DNA from: an uncultured Deinococcota bacterium
Lineage (GTDB): Bacteria; Deinococcota; Deinococci; Deinococcales; Trueperaceae
Length of the DNA: 64,000 nucleotides
Assembly (NCBI GenBank): GCA_947311535.1
Contig: CAMZLP010000011.1
Span: 19,076-83,075 of the forward strand
Reading direction: 5' to 3'
The number at the start of each line of letters is the position of its first letter. Positions within the stretch are counted from its first letter, which is position 1. Shown piece by piece: positions 51,842 to 61,900 of this stretch. The translations under genes and the position numbers were made by a program. The notes beneath the pieces were generated by a model. That model saw nothing but the letters and a program-made list of their open reading frames with translations. It ran no database searches and was not told the DNA's origin.

Positions 51842-52649
51842 TTATCTCTTCTAAAGCTTTTTTAAGATTGCCGCTGCCAGCTAAACTTGTACCGATGAGT
51901 ACAGCATCAGCAATTTCACTTATAGCTAATAACTCGCTATTAGTTTTATAACCAGATTCAGCGACCAAAAGCCCTGTAAAAGCTTGTTTTTTGGCAATTT
52001 TTATTAAATTAGGAGCATTCTTTAGATTTATGCTCAGATCTTGTAAATTGCGATTATTTACCCCTATTATTTTAGCTTTGGCTTTTAGGGCGGTTTGCAG
52101 TTCATTTTCATCATGCACTTCTACCAAGGCATCTAGGCCTAAGCTCTCGGCAAAAGCTATGTATTCGGCAGTTCTATTTTGACAAACGGCTACTATTATT
52201 AAAATGGCACTGGCACCTGCTAAGGCTGCTTCAATAATTTGCACGGGGTGAACTGTAAAGTCTTTTCTTAAAAGAGGTAAGGCTATTTTAGTTTTAATTA
52301 AAGGAATATACTCTAGTTTGCCGGCAAAGTAGCGTTCTTCGGTCAATACGCTTATTGCCGATGCCCCGCCTTGCTGGTAATCCTTAGCAGCTTGGACTGG
52401 GTCTAAGTTGGCTATTTTTCCTTGCGATGGGCTCGAGCCTTTAATTTCTGCAATCACGCTTAAGCCATCTTTTGCTAATGCTTCATAGAAACTTAAGCTT
52501 TCAGGAAACTGTTGCTCAGCCTTTAACTCAATATCTTTATCCTTATAATCATAATAACGTTCACGGCTAATTTTACCCAGCACTCCGGGTACTGCTTCTA
52601 ATTGCTTTAGGCTTATAGCCTCAATAGATAAAAAAGTTTTCAAGCTCAC
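51831..52649 (-). CDS. trpC: Indole-3-glycerol phosphate synthase
   Basis: A 272-residue TIM-barrel enzyme of tryptophan synthesis that closes the indole ring of CdRP. Motifs: IAEIKGSSPSQG near residue 62, LPLLRKDFTVHP near 126, IGVNNRNL near 190 and LVAESGYKT. No other trp gene is in the window. GGGGAG lies 6 nt before GTG 52649, so the start overlaps the acylphosphatase gene by 29 bp and translation is probably coupled. Length is normal. Confidence 0.94.
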   Translation of the reverse strand: MSLKTFLSIEAISLKQLEAVPGVLGKISRERYYDYKDKDIELKAEQQFPESLSFYEALAKDGLSVIAEIKGSSPSQGKIANLDPVQAAKDYQQGGASAISVLTEERYFAGKLEYIPLIKTKIALPLLRKDFTVHPVQIIEAALAGASAILIIVAVCQNRTAEYIAFAESLGLDALVEVHDENELQTALKAKAKIIGVNNRNLQDLSINLKNAPNLIKIAKKQAFTGLLVAESGYKTNSELLAISEIADAVLIGTSLAGSGNLKKALEEIRGK

Positions 52650-52902
52650 TTGATTCTCCCCATGTTGTGTCTATGGCAGCTACTTTGGCATGCGTGGGCC
52701 CTTTTTGTAGTATTACCAATAAATGTTTTAAGTCTTCTTTGTCACCCTCGGCGACAATTTCCACTCGGCCATCATAGGTGTTTTCTGCATAGCCAGTCAA
52801 GGCATTATTTAGGGCATATCTACGTACAAATGCACGATAACCAACCCCTTGCACATCACCCGAAACCATTACAGTGACACGTTCCTTATTGCTTTTAGTC
52901 AT
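52621..52902 (-). CDS. acyP: Acylphosphatase
   Basis: A 93-residue acylphosphatase, which hydrolyses acyl-phosphates. The catalytic arginine is in GDVQGVGYRAFVRR and the asparagine in TGYAENTYDGRVEIVAEG. The alpha/beta layout is complete. It overlaps trpC by 29 bp. It is divergent from tamB, with 75 bp between their starts. Confidence 0.92.
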   Translation of the reverse strand: MTKSNKERVTVMVSGDVQGVGYRAFVRRYALNNALTGYAENTYDGRVEIVAEGDKEDLKHLLVILQKGPTHAKVAAIDTTWGESSELENFFIY

Positions 52903-52977
52903 CTAGTCAACCCTTTTCTCATGGTGCATGGTTATATTTTAACCTATTGGGCTGCGTTATTGCGCAGAAAAGGAGTC

Positions 52978-55900
52978 ATGGCTAAGCGTTATCGAATACT
53001 AATTGCAATAGTCATATTATTGCAAATAATATATTTTTTACCATATTTGCCACCTGTGCGTAACTGGTTGGCTCATAAGTTAATAAATACTGCTGCCGAT
53101 GCTGGCTATACTGTTAATTATTCGGGCTATCCTGATGGTAATGCTTGGACAAATATCGCTTTTAGAAATGCTAGCCTAAAAGGGCGTGGTTTAGATATTT
53201 CTGCCAAGAAAATAAGAATTAACTATTTTCTGCCAAGCTTGTTATTAAAAAAAATCTCTTTAAGGCTAAATATAGATAAAGCTAAAGGTGAAATAAATTG
53301 GCAGGATTTAGAATTTTCAGATAAAGCTGCAACAATTAAGCTGGATTTTAAAACTATAAAATTAACAAATAGCTCCCTAGCAATTAGAGATTTGCCATAT
53401 ACAATTCCTGATTTATATTTGCAGGATATAGAAATTAATACTTTGGCAGATAAATATAGGCTACTGGCTTTGGTAAATTCTGTCGATGGCGCTGCTAAGC
53501 TGGATGCTGTGATTGGGCTCGAGCCTTTACAAATTAGAGCTAAATTCAAAGACCTAGATTTACGAACTATTCGGCATTGGTGGGGCGGTTTAGAATCTGG
53601 TAAGGCTAGTGGCAATATTATTTATAATGATGGCCAGCTAGTGGGCAAAGCCAATGTCGAAAATGGCGAACTTATCTTTTTAAATACCGATGTAAAATCT
53701 ATTAATGGTGAGGTAAAATTAAACTATCCTGATGTATTTTTAAACCTCAATGGCAAAACTATTGCTGGCAATATAAAGGCCAATGGCAAAGTTGCTATTG
53801 CCGAGCAGCAGTGGTCTGGTGATATTGAGGGAGATTTCCCTTTAAAAGATGCAGCTATTTGGATTGCTAAAGATAGAATAAATATTGATTTAAGCAACTG
53901 GGATTTATTAGGCAATGTTAATACCAAAGCAAGAGTATATGGCTGGCAAGCTGTAAATGTAGTAGGTAGAGCAAAGACAGCAGGTAGCTTGCAAGGGCGT
54001 GATATAAAAGAACTGAAGGCAGTTTATAGCTATGCTAGCTTTGAGGGCATAAGAGTCTCGATTTTTGGCAATATTGCTGATGGTGATATTGAAGCAGAGC
54101 TAAACCCAATTGAAAATGGTTTGGAATTTGATTTAAGGGCAAAAAATATTGTTTGGTTAGAAAACTCAAATACTAAAATCGACTTTTATTTTGACACCGC
54201 CAATAGAACTAATACTAGCCTAATTGTAAACACTAATATTAAGCGAGCTGGTCGAGATATTAATATTTTTGCTGATACGGTTTTAGACAATAATGTTTGG
54301 CGAGCAGAGCTTAAAGCAAGCGATGATTTAGCCGAAACTATGACTGGAACACTGACTTATCAAAATAAAATTGATGCCCAACTTAAGCTAAAAGATTTAA
54401 AGCTTCCATATTTTGCAGATGATGCTTTGGCTGAGGTAGTTTTATCAGGTCAATTGGGTGATTTGCTAATGGAGGCTGATGTTTACCGAGATACTGAATT
54501 AAATTTTAAGCAAGAACGTTTATCAATAATTGAAGACTTTGCTGGGCATATTAATAGTACAATCAGCTATGACAGCTTTGAAGCAGTTACTGCAAAACTA
54601 GGCCCACTGAGTTTGGCTGGGCGTGCAGATATGAACTTTCAAAATGCGGTATTTAATTTTGAACTGCAGCCAAGCCAGCTAAGAGGCTTAGCCGAGGGTG
54701 AGCTTGCAGCAAAACGCGGCTTGTTGTTAATAGAAGCGGGCAAATATGATCTTAGTGCAGCGATAGTTGCCAATTTAAAAGCAGATGAAATTGCGGCAAG
54801 TTTTGAGGGTTTTGCTAGTTTTGACAATAATACTGCCAATAGGTTTAGGTTTTTATCAGAAGCAGCAAAGCTTAGTTTCGCTGATGCTATTTGGCAATTT
54901 GATTTAGATAAACAAGCTGCCAATATTTATAATACTGATGTTTTTATAAGTGGACAAGCCGAGCTAGCGAGTCTTGAAGATTTTAACTTGGATTTATTTA
55001 TTAATTCTGAACTTGCTGATTTGGCTCTTAAGGGCACAGAGGAGGATTTAAACTTTATTTTAAATGCTCAAAACACCCGCTTTGTTGGGCTGGCTAATGT
55101 TTTGGAAAAAAGCTTTTTGGCATCTGCTAAGTTAGCTGATTTAGATTTGAATATTGATGGGTTTTTGGGGGCTGATGGTGTACAGGCTCGAGCCAATCTC
55201 CATAATAGCCAGGACGAGCTGATACTATTAGTAAATGGTCCAGCTGATATTAATAAATTAAAATTTGACTTAAGCGGGCAGATAAACGTTCATGCTGCTT
55301 TAAAGCTAGCCCAGCAATATTCTTTTCTAGAAGGCTTAGATTTAAGAGCTGCTGAGGGCATTTTAAAACCAAAAATCAGCTATCAAAATTCAATTGCTAG
55401 CGGCGATATTGCCTTTGAGGGCAGTTATTTAAATTACCCATTAAAATTAAATTCTATAATTTCTAAAAACCAAGAATTAAACTACAGTGGGCAAACTACA
55501 ATTCAGGGGCAAAGCATAGCTTTAAGCGGACAAGCTTACCCAGAGCAAAGCCTTTTGGCAACTAATGACTTGGGTAGAATTGAAGTTTTTCGTGATGATT
55601 TTGCTAAGTTTATTGTTTCTGGTCAGGGCACTAGCCCAGAGTTGAGCTTTTCTGATTGGAAAATTAGCCAGCAAGATTGGCAACTTAGTGGTGATTTACA
55701 AGAATTGGATTTAAAACTAGGGGAGAGCAAGCTCAAGTTCAATATTTTAGATGATAGCTGGCAAGCCTTTGCCGAGATTAACCAAAAAGCTAGGCAATCT
55801 AATCAAGAACTTCAATTGCTTGCTAATTTTAATTCATCTAAAGAGAATTTTGATGGGCAAATTTTAGGAACGCTTTTTTATGAAAATAATAATTCTAGCC

Positions 55901-58900
55901 TAGAAATACCTCTTAGTGGCTCTCTTGCATCGCTGGATTTTGCCAAAAAACTCAGTGCTAAAGATTTATTGGCTTTGGCAGATTTTGATTTTGAGCTTTT
56001 AGGAGACCTAGAACTTGTTGGAAGTTTAAAACCTAAAACTCAAGAATATAATATAAATGGTTTTTGGCTAACTGGCAATGAAAGAATAGAACTAGAGCTA
56101 ACCGGGGTAGCGGCCGAGTGGCAGGCTCGAGCCTATTCCCCTAATATCCAAGCGAGCTATCAGGCTGGTAATTTGAATTTGGACTTAAATAATTTTGACC
56201 CAAACAAATTTATAAGTACTTATCCTTCCAACTACAAGCTAAGAGGTCAAATGAGCTATGACAATGAATTAGGTTGGACCGGGAGCTTTAGTACTGCCAA
56301 CAGCTTAAACTTTAATAACATAATAATCCCTCTTAATTTAACAGCAATCGGGGCTGCTAAAAAAATTGAGCTAACAGGGCAAGCAATAATTCAAAATAAA
56401 GATATTGCTTTGAGCGGGCAAATATATCCAAAGATTGATATAAAAGCATCAAATGAGTTTGGTGAAATATTTTTAAAACGAGAACTTGGTGAATTTAGCC
56501 TAAGTGGTGGCGGCGAAATAGCGCAGATTAAAAGCCAAGGCTGGCTGAGCAAAACTCATACTTGGACACTGACAGGTGATTTGCAAGATGTTCATATTGC
56601 ATTAGGCAAAAGCGAGTTTGATTTTTCTTGGCAAAATTCTAATTGGCAACTTGCTGGCACATTAAACGAAAAGATATTTCAGAATGATAAAGAAATAGCT
56701 TTGTGGGCAGATATGAGCCTCTCAAAAGAAAAACCAAATGGTGAAATATTAGGAAGCCTGAGCTATACAGAGAATGACAATTATTTAGAATTACCGATTA
56801 GTGGTTCTCTAGAATTGATTAATTTTAGTGCAAAAAAGCCAGCTAAAGAATTATTGCAATTAGCCGGCTTTGACTTTGAGCTTTTGGGTGATGTAGAAGT
56901 ATCTGGCAGTTTGAATCCTAAGACTCAGGTATATAATTTAACTGGTTTTTTACTAACTGGAGATGAAAGAATTGAGATGGAGCTAACAGGCCTGGCTAAC
57001 GACTACTCGGCTCGAGCCTATTCTCCTAATATTAAGGCCAGTATAAAGCAAAATTTAATCCAATTAGAGCTAATAGATTTTAGGGCAAATAGTTTATTGT
57101 CTAGCTTTGATTATGATTTAGCCAATTTTAATAGTGATGCTCTGCTAAACGGCTTACTCAGTTTTGATTTAAGCAATAAATATTGGCAGGGAGAAGTTCT
57201 GGCTAGTTCAAATAAACCCCTAAAAAGTCAACTGAGTTTAGTTGCTCAAGCAGAAAAATTAATCCTTTCTGGTAATTTAAGTCAGTCAGGTATTAATTTA
57301 AACTATAGCGGTGAATTGTGGCCAAAATTAAATATTGATTTGAGCTCAAAACTAGCTGGCTACGGACAGCTTAGTGGCCTATTAAATGGTAGCTTTAGCC
57401 AACTACTGGCCACTGGCACCATACTTACAAATGAGATTTTATTAGAAGACAAAATCAAAGCTAAGTTAGCAGCTCAGAGCTTTACTTGGCTTTTTAAGCC
57501 ATTAGAAGATAATTATTTTGAAGTATTTTCTGACTTAGCTAGCTTAAGCCTAGTAGGTAAAAATTTAGCTGCTAGTTTTGAACTCCCTATTACAATTGAA
57601 AATGAAGAACATTTGCTCTCGGCAGAGCTATCTGGTTCTATCTATAAGCCGATTGTGCAGGCTTATGTAGAGGGGCCAGTAGTTAGCGGGCCAATAAATT
57701 ATCAAGAGCAAGCCCTAAATAGTAATTTGAGCTTAGACCCATCTTACTGGTTAGAAAATTTAGGCAAGCAGTTAGCGGTAGAAGTCTCGGCGGTAAAAGA
57801 AGGCGAAGAGACGCGCATTAAAGTTTTGACAAATATTGCAGGCAAAGAAATTTCTTTGGATACTTTAGTAGATGGTGGTCTTAATAATAACTCTGGAACA
57901 GCTAGCATAGTTTTTGCAAATCAGGAAATCCCGATTAGTTTTGATACTAGTTTGGGTAGGCTCGAGCTGGATGGCAAGTTAGAAGATTTTGACCTAGCTA
58001 GCCTTAATATATTTGCTCCAGTTGGTATTAGCGGTTTAATTAACGGAGAGCTTTTTTACAATGAAGACAGTGGCTTTAATTTTGCTATAAATACCGAGGG
58101 GCAATTGCGTGAGCAAAGTTTTGAGTTTGAGGCAGAATACAAAGAAAAAAGCCTTTTTATAAATGGCCAAGCTGCCAATCGCAATTTTGAATTGCAAGAT
58201 ATGGGGGCTGGTCAATTCCATTTGTCTAGCAAGTCCAATTCTCAAACAAGTCTTGACTTGGATATAAATCTGTCTTATCAAAAGATATTTAAGCTAACCG
58301 CAAATGGGCAAGTAAATAATGAAGATTTACTACTAACTGCAGACTTTAACCCAAAAGATTATAAAGGAGCTTGGCAATTGTCGCTGGCGAGCATAAATTG
58401 GCGTGGGCAGATAGAGAAAATTTTAGATAATTGGCAATTAATCAGTAATCTTGAAGATAGCAAGGGCTACTTTAACAATACACCGATTGCTAATAGCTTA
58501 AAACTCAGTTTGATAGATAATCAGATATTTTTAGATTCTTTAGATTTGCTAACAAGCTATCAAGAGCAAGTAATAAAGCTGCAAGCAAGTGGCCTAGTTT
58601 GGCCAAAATTGACATTGCAAGGTTTAGTAAATATTGATAACTATGACTTTGTTTTATCAGCCCAAGGCTCAGATAATTTATTCGATTTAAAATTGCAATA
58701 TGAGCAACTTGTATTAGCCACTAAAATTAATCAGCAATTAGAAATTAAACAAGCGAGTTTAGTAGGTAAAGCAGAGCATGAATTTATAGATATTTTGGCT
58801 GATATAAGCTCAGATATTTTTTGGGATTCTGAAACTGGCTTTTCTGGCCTTGCCAATATTAAAGCATCTTACAACGATTACAAAGCCAATTTTGAGCTAT

Positions 58901-61900
58901 TAGGAAATAGTAATTTGAGTTTTAATGGTCAAATCTTAAATAAAGGCTTAGTGGCTGATATTTTGTTTAATATTGCTCAAAATCCTTTTGACGATATCAA
59001 TGGATTAATATCAGCTCGAGCTGATACAAGTTTAGTTAATTATGATGATTTAGGCCTTGATTTGTTGGCTGAACTTGATATTTCTGGGAGTATTTTTAAG
59101 CCTGTTTTAAACGGTGAACTAAAGTCTAAAAAACTAAATCTAAGCGGGCAATTTAATTATGACAAGATTGCTAATTTCAATTTGACTAATGACAATTTAA
59201 GTATTAAGGGTGGCTTTGATAATTTAGGGATTGATTTAGACATTGTTGCCAATGACTATGATTTGTCAAGATATATTGACTTTTTAAAAGAACCTCGCTT
59301 GGGGGCTAGTTTGAGCCTTAAGAAGGCTTGGCTCGAGCCTGTGCTAATTAGAACAAATAGCCTGTTTTTAAATTTGCCTAATAGTCAGATTAACGCTGAA
59401 CTAAATATTAACGGCCATAAAAAATTAAGCTTAGATAATAATATTGATTTGCAAGATCTCAAAATATCTTCTTTGCCTCTTTTAGGTAAGCTCACAGGCC
59501 CACTTGAATTAGATTTTTCAAATAATGATTTAGCTCAAACGCAAATTAGAGGCAAGCTTAATATCTCAGGTCTAGATTACTTGGAAGACGCTTTATTGCT
59601 AGGAGATATTGAGCTTTCTGGCAAGCTATCTTCACCGACAATATTATTAAATCTTAATGCTCAAGGCTCGGCAACGGGTAGCCTAAAAGCTGTCTACCAA
59701 CCTAATCTGGGTTTCTATTCACTGACTAGCAATGTAAACTTTGCCGACTATAAAAGTGATTTTAGCTTAAGCTTAGATAAAGCGGGTTTTGCAGCTTCTG
59801 GGCAAATGGCCTTTAAAGACTATGGGCTGTTTTTAAGTGAGGATAGAAATGCACAAAAAATAATACTTAATGGCCAAGGTCGGCTTGAAAATTGGCAAGG
59901 TTATCTAGATTTTAAAAACGAGAGCTTGGCACTTGGCGGTCAATTATCAGCGATAACTAGCTCTTTAAGTGGAGCTGTGACTATGCAGGGTAGCTGGGCA
60001 GCAGAGAGTGACTATTGGTTAAAGGGCGACTTGCAAGATATTAATGTCTTTGGGGTTGAGCTGGGTAGTGCAAATCTTCATCTCTCACAAGGGGATAATA
60101 AACTAAGCTTAATCGGCGAAAAAATTAGGGCAAGTGCTTTCTTGTCAAAACGATTTAGTTACAATATCGAGTATTTAGCAGCATCACTTAATGATAGCTA
60201 TTTTGCAACTTTGCAAGGTGATGGAAACTTGGGAAGCTCTGAGTTTCTGCTCGAGCTTAATGGGAGCTATGCTGAGCAAGAATTTAGCCTGCCATTAAAC
60301 CTAAGCTATAGTGATAAGCTTTTTAAGATTAAAACAGATGCAGATATTTTTGACGGACATATTAACTTAGATGCAAAGGCTGATCTAGATTCTGGCTGGC
60401 AGGGTAGCCTTAGTTTAAACTCTTTAACTCTAACAGAATCAGAAATATCTTATCAAGCTAATATTTTGGGTAATATTATTGACCCCATAATTACTGGTGA
60501 CTTAAATTTTAGCCGAAACCAGGCATTATTAACAGGTGCTTTACAGATTAGTAGACTTGAAATTTTATTAGATCAAGCTCTTAGCTATCCGCAATTAGAC
60601 CAAGAGCTTGGGATAGAAGGTAAGCTTTGGCCAAAGCTAGATGTGAATATCTCTAGTGGGGATAGCAGTTTGCGTGTACTTGATATCGATAATAAATTAT
60701 CAGCTCAAGGCAATATTGATTTTAAGCTAGCTTTTACTAAGATAGCCATAAAAGCTTCAAAAGATTTTGTTGATATAAATGTTGCTTTCCCAGATATAAA
60801 AGATTTGACTTTTGCTACTTCTTTAGCACCGAGCAGCTTAGAAAGTTTTTTATTAAACATTAAAAATGAAGGCTTATCTTTTGAAGCAAATAATGCCGCT
60901 AGCGGTAGTATAGAACTTGCTATTAAAGATAGATTGTCAGTAACTATTAAGGATTTTATTTACCAAAGCCCATATGGTGAATTTAAGCTTTCTGGGCAAC
61001 TTGGCGAAGCTAAAATTTGGCAAGGTAAGCTAGTTGCTAGTTTAGAGAGGCAAGATTATTTAAATTGGCTACCCGAAATAAAAACTTTAGATTTCTCTTT
61101 AATCGGCGCCGATGATTATTCAATCATAGTAAATTCTGGGGATTTGACTTTTGATATTAATATGGATGAGAATTTTGCTGCAACTATTAAAGCCAAGACC
61201 TCTAGAAATCAACTGATTACAGATTTAAGATTTGACCGCTATTTTGGCTTTAGTGGTTTATTTGGTTTTGGGTATTTTCTTGTTCATAAACAAGAAGCAA
61301 GCGAAAGTCGCTTGAGTGCGGATTTTCATATCTCTAAGGGCGAAATTATTGGTTCAGGAGAACTCTCAGTCTCTGGTCAAAAACTTAGTTTTAGCCAAGC
61401 TTGGGGTTTGGAGAATATTTTGCCTAAATTCTTAAACCCAATTAGTTCTAATAAAAAAGAGCTTGATTTACGAATTGATAAAATAGCTCTTGAAGATTTA
61501 CCAATATTTACCAATAAGCCCCTTTATTTAAAAGCTCCTATTAGCGGAGTTTTAAGGCTTAACCAAGGGCAGGTTATTGCTAGTTTTCAAAGCCCTAATC
61601 TAACGGCTTTAGATAACAAGTTGCCGCTAAAAATAGATATGATTGGTAATTTGAACAAGCTCGAGCTGACCGGAAATATTGCTAAGACTACGATTTCAGG
61701 GGCCTTGTATCCAGATAATATAGATTTGTTGTTTAGGCTCGAGCATTTCCCAATAGAAGCTTTGGCCGAGTCCATAGTAGGGAATACCAATGTAAATAGC
61801 TCTGTAACTGGTATTTTAAGATTTCAATCTTCTTTTAATGATATTAAAAATGCCGATATTCGTTTTGCTAGTGAACAGATTGTGCTCGAGCAAAACGGGG

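Larger units (their letters stand above)
2183..61890. repeat. HIP1-like iterated palindrome family (CTCGAG/GCTCGAGC), about 60 copies
   Basis: Counting by eye I find about 60 CTCGAG sites; about 43 extend to GCTCGAGC and at least 12 to GGCTCGAGCC. Examples (first base of CTCGAG): 2183, 4357, 4762, 5620, 10113, 11924, 14951, 17222, 20132, 27564, 29002, 33186, 36967, 42725, 47490, 49264, 52432, 53518, 56126, 57011, 59332, 61885. Nearly all lie inside genes, on either strand and in all frames: as Leu-Glu (PEGA protein, tamB), Ser-Ser (triple cytochrome, actB) and Ala-Arg-Ala (tamB). Use of CTC, TCG and CGA is otherwise uncommon in these AT-rich genes, so DNA-level selection is likely. Confidence 0.85.

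Noticed and set aside
52849..52977. In-frame 5' extension of tamB to an ATG at 52849
   Set aside because: It would overlap the divergent acyP start and place 43 poorly hydrophobic residues before the clear membrane anchor. ATG 52978 is nearer the anchor and has AAGGAG upstream.
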